DNA of 46,176 bases, taken from IMG/VR virus record IMGVR_UViG_3300038682_000083, positions 1-46,176 of that record; one strand, 5' to 3'. Positions 1-10,010 of this stretch are shown one piece after another. Source of the DNA: a virus. The notes beneath the pieces are model-generated. The model saw only the letters and a list, made by a program, of their open reading frames with translations. It was not told where the DNA came from and made no database searches. Position numbers and translations under genes: made by a program. Position 1 is the stretch's first letter. Every line of letters begins with the position of its first letter.

Positions 1-17
1 GTTTCCCAGTCACGATC
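1..17. other. Amplification-primer sequence at left end
   Basis: The first 17 bases are identical to the reverse complement of the last 17 bases of the window. The sequence matches, from memory, the fixed part of the primer widely used for random-primed (sequence-independent) amplification. It is therefore best read as a laboratory tag left on the assembly, not phage DNA, and the true left end is unknown. Confidence 0.9.
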
Positions 18-225
18 TGAAGGGGGAAGGGGGTTAGGGGGTGCATATTGTGTGCATTAGGTAACTAAAAAAAATCTAACGCAAAATATCAGATTATCGA
101 CATAGAGGGGAGGATGATAGGCGCTGAAGGAAGCTGTAGGAGTGAAGATAGTAGGAGCGTAGCGACTACATCTGAGCGACTCAGTTCACTAAAATTAAAA
201 ATAATTTAAAAATAATTGGAACCAA

Positions 226-254
226 TTGGAATTTTAAGGATCTTACTATAGTAT
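226..254 (+). promoter_or_regulatory. Candidate sigma70 promoter for virion genes
   Basis: TTGGAA (226-231), a 17-base spacer and TAGTAT (249-254), each 4 of 6 matches to the consensus, directly after an A/T-rich stretch that could act as an UP element. A second TTGGAA lies 10 bases upstream. It is the best promoter candidate I found before the rightward structural genes, but it is only a moderate match. Confidence 0.4.
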
Positions 255-338
255 ATATTTATAGTTTACTAGGAGTGAAGAAGTAGTGAACGAAGTGAAC
301 TACGATGAACGACTATAGACAACAAGATTAAGTATACT

Positions 339-351
339 AGGGCTTTGCCCT
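339..351 (+). other. Small GC hairpin in 5' leader
   Basis: AGGGC-TTT-GCCCT forms a five-pair stem with a three-base loop about 10 bases upstream of the AAGGA ribosome binding site of the first virion gene. It has no T tract, so it is not an ordinary terminator; a leader-stabilising role is possible. Confidence 0.4.
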
Positions 352-375
352 CATTACATAGTAAGGAAGACATTG

Positions 376-1524
376 ATGGGTAATGCATTAGTACAAAGCG
401 CAACAATACAGAATAAAGCTCAAGCGGGTGGAGGGTTTGGGAGTGTGCCTGATGGTGGTGGTTTAGAGAATGGCACCCTAATTACAATTAACGCCGGATC
501 AGGTGTGGATTTCGGAACAGGGCCAATAAAAACAGGAATAACGGGTTTTGGTTTAGGGCCGCTACAAGATCAAGCGCTAGGCACAGCATTACCACTTTCG
601 TATTCGGATCAGTATCTCTCATCATGGAATAACGAATTCTCAGACCCAGCTATCAGGGAGATAAGAGAGGTTGATGGCATTCGCACCTTGGGCGGTGAGT
701 ACGGTAGGAATGACCCTAACAACAGAGGTGGAACTACAGGAATGGATTTGGGGGCTGATGTTCTACCGGGAGAGCGCATAATGCTTTCTTCTTGGGTAAG
801 AGCGACTGCTGCAGGCGATATAAACAACTCACAATGGAAAACATACAGGGTTACTCATACGGGGAATTCTTCTGACTTATCAAACCCTGACGCATTTTAT
901 ACTAAGACTTTTGTAGCTTCATCAGCAAGCGGAAGCTCTGTGTTAGATTTATACAGACCGCTTTCAACAGAAAGGTATGACCAACAGAAAATTAATCATC
1001 CTATTTATGATGGCAAGTGGACTCGATATGATGTGTTTATCGAGCCTAGTGGCGAGGGTCTTGACAACGGCACAGCCTTTTCACGCGGAATTAAACAAGG
1101 TGAAATTGGTATAGATAAATCTTTTTACGGTTCGTCTGGGGCTGGTATAACCGGAAACGGCGACCTTAACACTTACTCAGTAGGTAATACCAAATACCGC
1201 TGGTTAAGAGATCAAGACTTTGTAAATAATACCATAGTAGGTGGTGGTCAGTGGGTTGATAATTTAGAGATTCTTAGAACTGACAAGTATTATCAGAAAG
1301 GTTGGGCTAGGGTAGAGCTAGTCAACTCTGCAAACGAAACTGAAATGGTGCTTCCTACGATACAACCGTACCTAACATGGTCTTCAAGTCAGATAACATT
1401 AAAGCTGTATAAAGGTCTTAACTCTGATTTTGCTGGTAAATCGTTAGTTGTTTATGACGATAATGACGTCATTATCGCCGTTGCACCAATTGATTCGCTG
1501 GTTGTTACTGCGGAGGCTGCGTAA
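376..1524 (+). CDS. Putative virion (tail/receptor-binding) protein
   Basis: A 382-residue protein I do not recognise. I chose ATG 376 over the in-frame TTG 373 because AAGGA lies 8 bases before it. There is no signal peptide or membrane segment. The protein is rich in Gly, Ser, Thr and aromatic residues and looks beta-rich, as in tail fibre or carbohydrate-binding modules. It is the first of four genes (to 5955) that end in an evident tail spike, and its stop overlaps the next start by one base (TAATG). A role in the adsorption apparatus is inferred from position and composition; a specific function is not supported. Confidence 0.7.
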   Translation: MGNALVQSATIQNKAQAGGGFGSVPDGGGLENGTLITINAGSGVDFGTGPIKTGITGFGLGPLQDQALGTALPLSYSDQYLSSWNNEFSDPAIREIREVDGIRTLGGEYGRNDPNNRGGTTGMDLGADVLPGERIMLSSWVRATAAGDINNSQWKTYRVTHTGNSSDLSNPDAFYTKTFVASSASGSSVLDLYRPLSTERYDQQKINHPIYDGKWTRYDVFIEPSGEGLDNGTAFSRGIKQGEIGIDKSFYGSSGAGITGNGDLNTYSVGNTKYRWLRDQDFVNNTIVGGGQWVDNLEILRTDKYYQKGWARVELVNSANETEMVLPTIQPYLTWSSSQITLKLYKGLNSDFAGKSLVVYDDNDVIIAVAPIDSLVVTAEAA

Positions 1525-2825
1525 TGGGAATTATAGGTTTTAATGACGAATCAGGTTATGATCAAGTTGAACGGAAGCCTGGATGGGGAGCAGGCCTTCT
1601 AAGTAAGTATCCTTATTCACCTGCGAGCAATGAGACGCTTACAGGGTTTCATGTATACGGAAGAACAAATACTTCAGCGACACGAGAGGTATACGCATCA
1701 ATCTATGACGTTACCAACGGCGTTGATAGTGCACCGCTAGTTGGAAGTAATCCTGTTACTCTTGGAATATCGGCAAATGGTCTTCAGTGGTGTTCTGTTA
1801 CCGGGCTGTCAATTTCGCTATTGTCGGGCAAATCTTATGCGATACACCTGACCAGTTCTGCCTCTGGCTCTATTTATTTATCACGCATTGCTGATGCCGG
1901 GGCGATAACCACAGGAGAAGGAGGGCGTAACGCTCCAATAGATCCGTTTGTATTAAGTTCAGAAGGAGAGGGTAACTATGACTATCACTTTGTCTTTTAC
2001 GCCACTACCGAGATAGCTGTAGCAGCAGGCCCAACAATAACAGGCCCAGACACAACGACTGAGGGTTCGGTAACTGTTCAGACTGGTACGCTACTCGATA
2101 CAGTAGTAACCCCAAGTTTAATATCTGGCAGTTACTCAATAGAGCAAACGATAGATAGCGCAACCGCTGGAACGTTAACGTACAATGCTGAGTCAGGAGT
2201 GAATCTGTGTACTCCGAGTACACCAGTGTCAGGTGTGCCGCTAGAGCCAACAATAACAGCAGCAGGTATAACGCCTTATGTGGTGCAGCAAGAAGCTGAT
2301 GACGGCACTAACCCACCTGCCACTAGAAACATAACGCTAAACCCTGAAGCTACGCATGACGTTATTCAAACAATGGCTGGGGTGGCTAATACTACCCCTG
2401 ATCAATCTATCTTCGGAACAAATATAATTATTGTTGAAGACGATATGCAGGCGTATGTACCCAAGACTGCTAATGGTATGACGATAACATGGGCTGCTGA
2501 TGGCACTTTTACAACAGGTATGGTTGATCAAACAGAAGTTATAGATGTAGCATTCTTTTCTCCAGCTACAGGGCAGTGGTCTTGCATAGCGCTCACTATT
2601 AAAGATACTTCTATTATCTCTGTGTCAGAAGGTTATAGCAATACAGATGCGATCAACTTCTTTGTAGCACAGACTGGAACTAATAGCAGACAGTTTAACC
2701 AAGCAGCTGTTGCATACTACAAGTCTGTTACAAGCAGCAACTCAAATCAATTTAACGTATTGCTTAAAGCCGCACAAGAAGCTGTAGGTTTCGTAGGACA
2801 CTGGCCGGGCGATAGAGGTAATTAA
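1524..2825 (+). CDS. Putative tail-associated structural protein
   Basis: A 433-residue protein of unknown family. The N-terminal part (to about residue 165) reads like a beta-sandwich with repeated strand-like segments, followed by a Thr/Pro-rich middle and a C-terminal part rich in Asn, Gln and Ser. No catalytic motif was recognised. It is translationally coupled to the preceding gene and followed 3 bases later by another beta-rich protein, so I infer a tail fibre or accessory adsorption protein. Absence of a signal peptide fits a virion component assembled in the cytoplasm. Confidence 0.65.
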   Translation: MGIIGFNDESGYDQVERKPGWGAGLLSKYPYSPASNETLTGFHVYGRTNTSATREVYASIYDVTNGVDSAPLVGSNPVTLGISANGLQWCSVTGLSISLLSGKSYAIHLTSSASGSIYLSRIADAGAITTGEGGRNAPIDPFVLSSEGEGNYDYHFVFYATTEIAVAAGPTITGPDTTTEGSVTVQTGTLLDTVVTPSLISGSYSIEQTIDSATAGTLTYNAESGVNLCTPSTPVSGVPLEPTITAAGITPYVVQQEADDGTNPPATRNITLNPEATHDVIQTMAGVANTTPDQSIFGTNIIIVEDDMQAYVPKTANGMTITWAADGTFTTGMVDQTEVIDVAFFSPATGQWSCIALTIKDTSIISVSEGYSNTDAINFFVAQTGTNSRQFNQAAVAYYKSVTSSNSNQFNVLLKAAQEAVGFVGHWPGDRGN

Positions 2826-2828
2826 GAA

Positions 2829-3449
2829 ATGACAATAGAACATTCAGTAATGACTGACCCTGAGCTGCATGAGCCTAAAGGTATTTCGGTAGCAGCGTCA
2901 GGACAAGTCTATGAAGCAGATGGATTAGGTTCAGGGGCGTGGACTACACCTGTCTCTCTGTTCGACCCAGCTGATATCATAACACAACCTATAATGGTAG
3001 CGACTAGCGTAGCTTCTTCTCAAGAACCTTCAGCTTTAGATACACCTCTACAGGTAGAAATAGGGCCAGCACAGAATACTGGAGCTGATCCTGTCATGAT
3101 AGATGTTAATGGCCTGATCACTTTTAATGAAGCAGGCACTTACCGACTAGATGTCACAGCGCACTTTGGAAGGACTGGAGGAGCAGGTGTCTCTTACTTA
3201 ATGACAAGAGAGCTTATTAATGGAGTGCAGCAGGGAAATTCTCTAGCGTCAAGACTAGACGATTCTGATGTACTCCTTCCGTTCTCTTTCGAAACATGGC
3301 TAACAGTTCCAGCTTCGACAACAGCGGCCTTTGAAGTCATAAGAGATTCAGCTGGTAACAACTCAGGCGGTCTGTTTAGACAGGAATCCTCTAATGGCTG
3401 GGTAGCAGCGCCTTCTTTCTCTGTAACAATATCAAAACTTATTAAGTAA
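2829..3449 (+). CDS. Tail fibre-like protein with C1q-like jelly-roll
   Basis: A 206-residue protein. The C-terminal half (about residues 95-206) has the pattern of C1q/TNF-like or phage fibre jelly-roll domains: a segment of the type IDVNGLITFNEAGTYRLDV, then alternating hydrophobic strands and a final SFSVTISKL strand. Such domains commonly trimerise and bind receptors in phage fibres. It lies directly upstream of the tail spike. Receptor binding is inferred from the fold-like pattern and neighbours, not shown. Confidence 0.6.
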   Translation: MTIEHSVMTDPELHEPKGISVAASGQVYEADGLGSGAWTTPVSLFDPADIITQPIMVATSVASSQEPSALDTPLQVEIGPAQNTGADPVMIDVNGLITFNEAGTYRLDVTAHFGRTGGAGVSYLMTRELINGVQQGNSLASRLDDSDVLLPFSFETWLTVPASTTAAFEVIRDSAGNNSGGLFRQESSNGWVAAPSFSVTISKLIK

Positions 3450-3459
3450 AGGAAGAATC

Positions 3460-5955
3460 ATGGGCGTACAAGTCACATTAAAAGATATACAATCAGGGTT
3501 CTTATCAGCGACTACCCATACTGCTAATAATACCCTGATTGAAGAAGCTCTAGATAAGGCGTTAGACAGAACGTCTAACGTAAACAATGCAATGGCTGTT
3601 GATCTAGATATGGGTTTAAATTACATAAACAATGTAAGGGAAGCAACATCTGACTTTCAAGCTACTAATAAAAGACAAGTAGAAGATTTAGTAATATCTA
3701 AATCTTTATTTATAGGATTCGCACCACCGCTACCCTATGCAGCTGGGATAGCTTTTACTACGGCTGACAACAGTAAGACTGTAGAAGTTTCTGGGAATGT
3801 CTACGCACCGTTGACAAGTGCCCTGCCTTTCTCAACTTCAGGTATCTTCGTCGGAGACGATGACGCTAGGTTCTATGTAGTACAAGGGCTTACCGTAGAT
3901 AAACTACCTGACTATACAAATATAAATTTCACAACAGTCGAAGAACTGAAAGCCGATGTAACTGTAAAAGTAGGCGACTTCATAACAATCGAATCTTATA
4001 CCGCTACCAATAATTCAGGCGCACTGTTCGGCAGTATTGTGCCGGGCGGGACTGGTACAGAAGATGGGCTAAACTATATAAACCTTACAGCAAGTGGATT
4101 GCAATTTAAACAAACTGTTTCAGGCCCAATAAGTGTAAGGAAGGGAGGCCTAGAGGGCGATGGGGTGGTTGACGACACCACTGCATGGAATCTTATTGAG
4201 CCTAGCCTAGTGGACGGAGATAAGATTGTATTCCCTAAAGGGACGTACAAAGGTAATTTCAGCACGAAGAAGGCTGTCAGCTTTGAATTTGATAAGGGGG
4301 CCAAGCTTATAAATAGCACTGACGTTGATCCTGTATTAAAGATTGGACCAGACTTCGCAGACTTTACATCTTACCCAGTAACAGAGACAACACTGGTTTA
4401 TTTGGATACGCTGTTTACAGTTGTTGGTGCAAGCGGGTTGTTCAGCGTAGGAGACATAGGCTACTTATACGACGGTTCAGTTAGACCAACTGGCGGTAAT
4501 GTTAATCAAGAAATGGTTAAGATAAAATCCATCACAGGTGATCAGATTTTAGTTGAGGGCATTATCCATGCGCACAAAGGTACAAGCTCGATTACTTTTA
4601 GCCACTCTGCATATCAACCTAAAAACGTATCTGTAACCGGAATAGATATCGAGCCTACGAGTTCTCATAACGCTCAAGGGTTCTTAGCGTTAGGGGTTGA
4701 AGATCTTGTTATCGCTGACACAACTGCTAAAAACACAACAGGTGAAGCTATTAGTGTTAGAAACTGCTATAACATATCAGTAGAAAACACAACTGTACAT
4801 AAACCAAATGCCGTAGGAAGTGGTCAGGGCTACGGAGTAGCTCTGTTTAACGTTACTATAGCAAATGTACAAAATGTAGTGGGGCATGGAACAAGGCACA
4901 TACTGGACGCCGATAGTGTTTACGGTTTCGATTACAAAAACATAGAAGAAACTAACGATCAGTCAGCACCTGTTGCCATCGCGCATAACGGGTTTGCCGG
5001 GTTCGGTACTATTAATAATGTTAGAGTAAAAACAGCACAGTATCCAGTCAGTACAAGCGATCAAGGTTTTGGGCCTGGAGCGTCTAACGCTAAAAAGAAA
5101 AACCATCCACTGAGAAACGTAACAATAAAGAATGTTTTCTCTACTGTTGATGTAGCTGTTGCGCCGGATGCTCCGGGTACGCGAGGAGTATATCTCAGAA
5201 ATAACTTAGATAATGTCCATGTTGATAATGTTAATGTTAACCACATCAATGGCACAGCTCTTAGTGCAGCGGCGACATCCATTCTTGTAAGGGTTGACGG
5301 TATTGCTATAGGCCCGTTTACTTGTAAGAACATAAGCGCTGACAGAATCGGCAGAGGTTTTTTCTCTAACGGAGACAGCGATAGCGCTGTCATTGGGGAC
5401 TCTGTTACTAAGTTTGAGGGAGTGTCGTGCGGAGATATCAGGCAGGTAATATTTGCTCAAGGCTCATGGAAGATAAGCGTAGATGATATATCGGTAGGTG
5501 ATGTTCTAGGAACAGAACTGATACATTTAGAAACTACTGGCTCAGATGATCCTAAACATTTGAACGTTGGTAATAAAATTAAGTATACCGGAACCTTGAA
5601 ACAGGTTTACAAAACCACAGTTCTGGTGACGGGTAACGTAGTTCAATCCAGCCGTGATATAGCTTCATCAATTGTGGTTTCTGCAGCGTTCGTGATCACA
5701 GCAGCTCACATTCAGAACAGGGGAAACTTCTTGCGACTAGTTGCTCCTGTGGGGGCTGGAACTGTAACCATGGGTGATTTTCCTACACCTTATGTGGACG
5801 GGCAGACCATTACTGTGACTGGTTGGAATATCGGACGACAGGACATATTAATACCAAGCACTATACCAACTATAGCTGCGGATATAACGTTCGACGCGTC
5901 AACACCTGCACATACGTTAATAGCATACGGCGGTCTATGGCGTAAAACTAGATAG
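3460..5955 (+). CDS. Tail spike, pectate-lyase-like beta-helix
   Basis: An 831-residue protein. Around residues 230-240 it has the GLEGDGVVDDTTAWN signature that opens pectate-lyase-3-type right-handed beta-helices in phage tail spikes, followed by several hundred residues of short repeats rich in Asn and Val (for example VENTTVHKPN and VDNVNVNHING), which fit helix coils. The N-terminal 200 residues would anchor it to the tail. These proteins bind and often cleave surface polysaccharide (capsule or O-antigen) outside the cell. A GGAAG ribosome binding site precedes ATG 3460. The spike fold is well supported; enzymatic activity is inference, since catalytic residues vary in this family. Confidence 0.85.
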   Translation: MGVQVTLKDIQSGFLSATTHTANNTLIEEALDKALDRTSNVNNAMAVDLDMGLNYINNVREATSDFQATNKRQVEDLVISKSLFIGFAPPLPYAAGIAFTTADNSKTVEVSGNVYAPLTSALPFSTSGIFVGDDDARFYVVQGLTVDKLPDYTNINFTTVEELKADVTVKVGDFITIESYTATNNSGALFGSIVPGGTGTEDGLNYINLTASGLQFKQTVSGPISVRKGGLEGDGVVDDTTAWNLIEPSLVDGDKIVFPKGTYKGNFSTKKAVSFEFDKGAKLINSTDVDPVLKIGPDFADFTSYPVTETTLVYLDTLFTVVGASGLFSVGDIGYLYDGSVRPTGGNVNQEMVKIKSITGDQILVEGIIHAHKGTSSITFSHSAYQPKNVSVTGIDIEPTSSHNAQGFLALGVEDLVIADTTAKNTTGEAISVRNCYNISVENTTVHKPNAVGSGQGYGVALFNVTIANVQNVVGHGTRHILDADSVYGFDYKNIEETNDQSAPVAIAHNGFAGFGTINNVRVKTAQYPVSTSDQGFGPGASNAKKKNHPLRNVTIKNVFSTVDVAVAPDAPGTRGVYLRNNLDNVHVDNVNVNHINGTALSAAATSILVRVDGIAIGPFTCKNISADRIGRGFFSNGDSDSAVIGDSVTKFEGVSCGDIRQVIFAQGSWKISVDDISVGDVLGTELIHLETTGSDDPKHLNVGNKIKYTGTLKQVYKTTVLVTGNVVQSSRDIASSIVVSAAFVITAAHIQNRGNFLRLVAPVGAGTVTMGDFPTPYVDGQTITVTGWNIGRQDILIPSTIPTIAADITFDASTPAHTLIAYGGLWRKTR

Positions 5956-6028
5956 GACATGGTGATCAGATGTTTATAATAAATGCCTTTAGCTGTTATA
6001 TGCTCTGGTTTTCTGATGGAGAAATATT

Positions 6029-6568
6029 TTGAAAGAAATCTTTGTTGACAGTAGAGGTGTGATGAGGACAGACTCTCTGTTCTATGAACGTACTACTAAA
6101 CGACATACAGATAAAGGTATTGAACCTATCTGGACTCTTTGCGAATACGCTAGAACAATTAACGGAAAGACATACCCATCATTCTATAAAGCTTATATGG
6201 AATGTGTAGATGACTATGATGCAGGTATGACACTGCTAGGATCTTCTACGCATTGGGCTAAGTTAAAAAAGGTTAAGTGGTTTGCTGAAGGTTGGAAAGC
6301 ACACCCAGCTCACAGAGGTTACAACTCTTGGGCTGAAGATATGTTCAAGAGAGACTGTTCTATCGCTAAGAAAACCTTACTGACTAAAGCAAAAGAAGGC
6401 AATGCTTCTGCCGCCAGTCAACTGGCGGCTCTACTTAAAGCCGAGCGTATGCCTGCTAAAGGCAGACCTAAGGATGCTGATATAGCAATGGCTGCTGCTT
6501 CTAAAGTAGAAGAGGATGCAGCTTTCGAAGATGATATCAAACGGCTTAACGTAATTAAGATAAGGTGA
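6029..6568 (+). CDS. Putative terminase small subunit
   Basis: A 179-residue protein ending 4 bases before the large terminase gene, the usual place for the DNA-recognition subunit. The start is TTG 6029, supported by GGAG 7 bases upstream; the next ATG would be 6062. The protein is charged, predicted helical, with a basic C-terminal region (GRPKDAD then an Asp/Lys-rich tail). I cannot see a textbook small-terminase motif, so the call rests on size, position and composition. The gap before it (5956-6028) shows no clear promoter. Confidence 0.6.
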   Translation: MKEIFVDSRGVMRTDSLFYERTTKRHTDKGIEPIWTLCEYARTINGKTYPSFYKAYMECVDDYDAGMTLLGSSTHWAKLKKVKWFAEGWKAHPAHRGYNSWAEDMFKRDCSIAKKTLLTKAKEGNASAASQLAALLKAERMPAKGRPKDADIAMAAASKVEEDAAFEDDIKRLNVIKIR

Positions 6569-6572
6569 TAAC

Positions 6573-8183
6573 ATGTCTTCAACAAGACTGACAAAAGAAG
6601 ACATACGTAAAGCAGCTGAAGCAGATCTATGGACTTTCGCACAGCTAGTTAATCATAACTACTGCTATGGTGACATCCATGAGAAGGTTTTTAGATGGTT
6701 CTCAGACCCTATAGCAGGCTTGAGACAGCTACTACTACTACCGCGAGGTCATCTTAAGTCTCACTGTATAGCTACATGGGCAGCGTGGCAGATAACTAAG
6801 TTTCCTTGGATCTCTATTGTATACCTATCAGCAGGTGACGATCTCACTAAAGGGCAGATATACGCTATACAGAACATGATCTCTTCTGACATATACAGAA
6901 GGTACTGGCCTGAGATGACCTGTCCTGATGAAGGTAGAAGAGAGAGATGGTCAGCATACGAAATCATAGTAGACCACCCAGCTCGTAAGGAGAGGGGGAT
7001 AAGGGACAGCACCTTGCTAGGGAAGACGATCAAGTCTAACTTCACAGGGCTACACGCTGACATAATAGTATTCGATGATGTCGTTGTGCCTAACAATGCT
7101 TACACAGAAACCGGTAGGCAAGATGTTAAGAGAGCGTTATCTCAGTGTACTTCTATACTTAATCCCGGCGGTTGCATTAAAGCTGTAGGTACTAGGTATC
7201 ACCCACAAGATGCTTACTTCGATATGCAAGAAGCTAAGTACAGAGTGTGGGATGAGATAGAGAAAGAGTTTGTTTCAGAAGAACCTCTATGGGATATCAT
7301 GGAGGAGGTTGTAGAAGATGAGGGTGATGGTACAGGAAACTTCTTATGGCCTCGTACACGATCTACTGCACTGGCTATAAGCGACGCAGATGAAGAGGGT
7401 GCATGGTACGGCTTTGATATTCAACAGCTTGAGATAATAAAGACTGACTACTTCTCTAAAGGAGAGCAAGGACAGTTCTATGCTCAGTACTATAATGATC
7501 CTAATGATCAATCTACTAATGTGTTTGATCGCAGCTTATTCCAGTATTATGATCCTAAGTATATTGGGAATACTAACGGTTATGTTACATTCAAAGGCAA
7601 GAGACTAAACGTCTACGCTGCGATGGATGTAGCTTGGACTGACGCTTCGGACATGAAAGCTAAGAAGGCTGATTACACTGCCATAGCTGTAGTAGGTGTA
7701 GACGATGAAGGTTACTATTACGTACTGGACTTAGCAAGATTCAAAACTTCCAGCTTCCAAGTGTACTACGATAACATCATATCGTTGTCTAGTAAGTGGG
7801 GGTTTAGGAAAGTTAAGATAGAGACTAACGCTGGTGGTAAGCTAGTTGCTCAAGAAGTTGAGAGGCTAGCTAGACAAGCAGGCGGTACTCTATCAGTAGA
7901 TAAGAAAGCTAACGCAGGTTTCGGTACTAAGTCTAAAGTCATGCGACAGTATGCTATAGTAAACCCTAAGTACGAACTGCAATCTATCTTCCACAGAAGA
8001 GATGGTTTGTTCTCAGTGCTAGAAGAAGAACTTGTATTAGAAAGACCGCCTCACGATGACTTGGTGGATGCTTTAGGGATGGCTCTAGAAGATGCTAAGC
8101 CTCCTATGAAAACTAAAAAATACTTAGACACTGAACGAAAGATTATAACAGATGCACGTTTCGGTGGCAGGAATAGGAGATAG
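6573..8183 (+). CDS. Terminase large subunit
   Basis: A 536-residue DNA-packaging motor. The N-terminal ATPase has a Walker A-like loop PRGHLKS (about 57-63) and a Walker B IIVFDD (about 164-169), as in T7 gp19-type terminases. The C-terminal RNase H-like nuclease shows the first acidic residue in AAMDVAWTD (about 349-357) and the late HDDLVDAL (about 495-502). It pumps DNA into the prohead through the portal and cuts the concatemer. It lies between the putative small subunit and the portal, the order usual in podoviruses. Confidence 0.93.
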   Translation: MSSTRLTKEDIRKAAEADLWTFAQLVNHNYCYGDIHEKVFRWFSDPIAGLRQLLLLPRGHLKSHCIATWAAWQITKFPWISIVYLSAGDDLTKGQIYAIQNMISSDIYRRYWPEMTCPDEGRRERWSAYEIIVDHPARKERGIRDSTLLGKTIKSNFTGLHADIIVFDDVVVPNNAYTETGRQDVKRALSQCTSILNPGGCIKAVGTRYHPQDAYFDMQEAKYRVWDEIEKEFVSEEPLWDIMEEVVEDEGDGTGNFLWPRTRSTALAISDADEEGAWYGFDIQQLEIIKTDYFSKGEQGQFYAQYYNDPNDQSTNVFDRSLFQYYDPKYIGNTNGYVTFKGKRLNVYAAMDVAWTDASDMKAKKADYTAIAVVGVDDEGYYYVLDLARFKTSSFQVYYDNIISLSSKWGFRKVKIETNAGGKLVAQEVERLARQAGGTLSVDKKANAGFGTKSKVMRQYAIVNPKYELQSIFHRRDGLFSVLEEELVLERPPHDDLVDALGMALEDAKPPMKTKKYLDTERKIITDARFGGRNRR

Positions 8184-8186
8184 TAC

Positions 8187-10010
8187 GTGGCTACAACTGG
8201 AGCTAATACAGCTGACTTCGCTAACGCACTAGGATCAGAAAGCTCTTTAGCTGGAGAGATTACTAGGCTGTGGGATCAGTGGAAAGGTGCTAGACATTTA
8301 GCAGAGGCTAGATGGACTGAGACTAAGAAGTACACATTCGCTACTTCTACTAGAGATACAACTAATGCTCAGAACCCTTGGAGCAATACAACTAACAGAC
8401 CTAAGCTGTATAACATATACAACAACCTATCTGTTAACACTGACTTCTCTTTGTTCCCGCATAGAGATTGGTTAGAGTTCTACGGTTATGATGAGGCTTC
8501 CGACTCTAAAGAGAAACGACAAGCAGCTCTCTCATACCTGAACACTAAGCATAGGATGTCAAACTTTCGTAAGGTTGTTCGTGATCTTATAAACGATTGG
8601 TTGTTATACGGTAACTGTTTCGCAGGTATTGAGTACGTCACTGAGATATCTTTAGACCCTGTGACAGGAGAAGAACTCCCAGCGTACATAGGGCCACGCC
8701 CTTACAGGATCTCTCCTTACGATATCGTAATGAATCCTAAGGCAGTAGACTTTGCACACACACCTAAGATTGTTCGTATCAACAAGTCTTTAGGAGAACT
8801 GGAGCGAGAAGCTTTAGAGCGCAGCGATCTAGGATACTCTCCTGAAGTTATTCAGTTGATGAAGGATGAGCGCATAGCCATTAACTCAGCTGAGTATGAC
8901 GGTGAGAAAGAGAACAGCTTTGTTGCTGATGGGTACGGAAGTTCAAGCGAATACTACCAGTCTGGTCATGTTATCATGTATGAGTTCTACGGAGACATAT
9001 ATGATAAAGAGACAGACACCTTCTTGAAGAACCATCTTATAACTGTGGCTGATGGTAAGTACATCCTACGTAAGACGCCTATGGCTACTTACAGCGGTAC
9101 TCCTCACATCTACCACTCTACGTGGAAGCAACGTCCTGATAACCTATGGGGCTTTGGCCCACTAGATAATCTAGTAGGGCTACAGTACAGAATCAACCAC
9201 CTAGAGAATGCTAAGGCAGATGCCTTCGATCAGATGCTAGATCCTGATATGGTGTTCAGCGGTGATGTTGAGATAGAGAAGGTTGGTGCAGCTACTTACT
9301 ACTATGTACCTGAGAACGGAGATGTTCGTCCTCTAGCGCCTGACACTACAGTGCTTAATGCAGACTTCCAGATACAACAGATCGAAAGAGATATGGAAGA
9401 ATATGCAGGTGCTCCTAGCGAAGCGGTAGGTATCAGAACTCCGGGAGAGAAGACTGCCTCTGAGTTCAACGGACTAACTAACGCAGCTAGTAGAGTGTTT
9501 GAGTACCAGACTAATATCTTCTCAGCGTTCTTAGAAGATATGGTTAATGCTGAGCTTGAGCTAGCAAGAGTTAACTTGAATACATCTGATGTTATATCTG
9601 TTATTGATGACGACTTCGGTATTGAACAGTTTATTAAGATAACAAGAGAAGACTTGACAAGCAACGGTAAGGTTATTCCTGTAGGTGCAAGAGAGTACGC
9701 ACGTAAACAGAGACTGCAACAGCAGCTTGCCTTGTTCTATCAAACAGGTCTCGCAGATCCAGAAGTACTTCAACACTTCCCATCAGAGAAGATGGCAGTA
9801 ATGTGGTCTGAGCTTCTAGACTTTGAAGACTTGTACCAGAAGTACGGAAGAATACCTGAGAGGTTAGAAGCTGCTAGTCTTGAGTCGACTGCACAAGACA
9901 TGCTTCAAGAGAGACAGATGATAGATCCTACAGGTGCAGACGAGGAGCAGATACTTGAAGACCAAGCGAACGCTGAAGCTGGTAGCCCAGACCAAGCGGA
10001 ACTTATCTAA
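8187..10010 (+). CDS. Portal (head-tail connector) protein
   Basis: A 607-residue protein with the features of T7 gp8-like connectors: position straight after the large terminase, acidic C-terminus, and helical core with segments such as RINHLENAKADAFDQMLDPD and the later PGEKTASEFNGL. A dodecamer of it forms the DNA channel at the capsid vertex. The start is GTG 8187 with AGGAG 7 bases upstream. Its 3' end overlaps the next small gene in another frame. Confidence 0.9.
   Translation: MATTGANTADFANALGSESSLAGEITRLWDQWKGARHLAEARWTETKKYTFATSTRDTTNAQNPWSNTTNRPKLYNIYNNLSVNTDFSLFPHRDWLEFYGYDEASDSKEKRQAALSYLNTKHRMSNFRKVVRDLINDWLLYGNCFAGIEYVTEISLDPVTGEELPAYIGPRPYRISPYDIVMNPKAVDFAHTPKIVRINKSLGELEREALERSDLGYSPEVIQLMKDERIAINSAEYDGEKENSFVADGYGSSSEYYQSGHVIMYEFYGDIYDKETDTFLKNHLITVADGKYILRKTPMATYSGTPHIYHSTWKQRPDNLWGFGPLDNLVGLQYRINHLENAKADAFDQMLDPDMVFSGDVEIEKVGAATYYYVPENGDVRPLAPDTTVLNADFQIQQIERDMEEYAGAPSEAVGIRTPGEKTASEFNGLTNAASRVFEYQTNIFSAFLEDMVNAELELARVNLNTSDVISVIDDDFGIEQFIKITREDLTSNGKVIPVGAREYARKQRLQQQLALFYQTGLADPEVLQHFPSEKMAVMWSELLDFEDLYQKYGRIPERLEAASLESTAQDMLQERQMIDPTGADEEQILEDQANAEAGSPDQAELI

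Larger units (their letters stand above)
18..375. other. Non-coding leader before the virion genes
   Basis: I see no convincing gene in these 358 bases. They hold three G5 tracts at the extreme left (about 22-43), an A/T-rich block (about 188-216), a candidate sigma70 promoter (226-254), a small CTGAG/CTCAG hairpin near 172-184, an 11-bp direct repeat TAGGAGTGAAG (137-147 and 270-280) and an AGGGC/GCCCT hairpin (339-351) just before the ribosome binding site of the first gene. If the genome is circular or terminally redundant, this stretch and the right end would form one divergent control region. Confidence 0.6.

Noticed and set aside
114-209. 31-codon rightward frame in the left leader
   Set aside because: The purine-rich stretch before its ATG is too close to serve as a ribosome binding site, and the product looks like random sequence.
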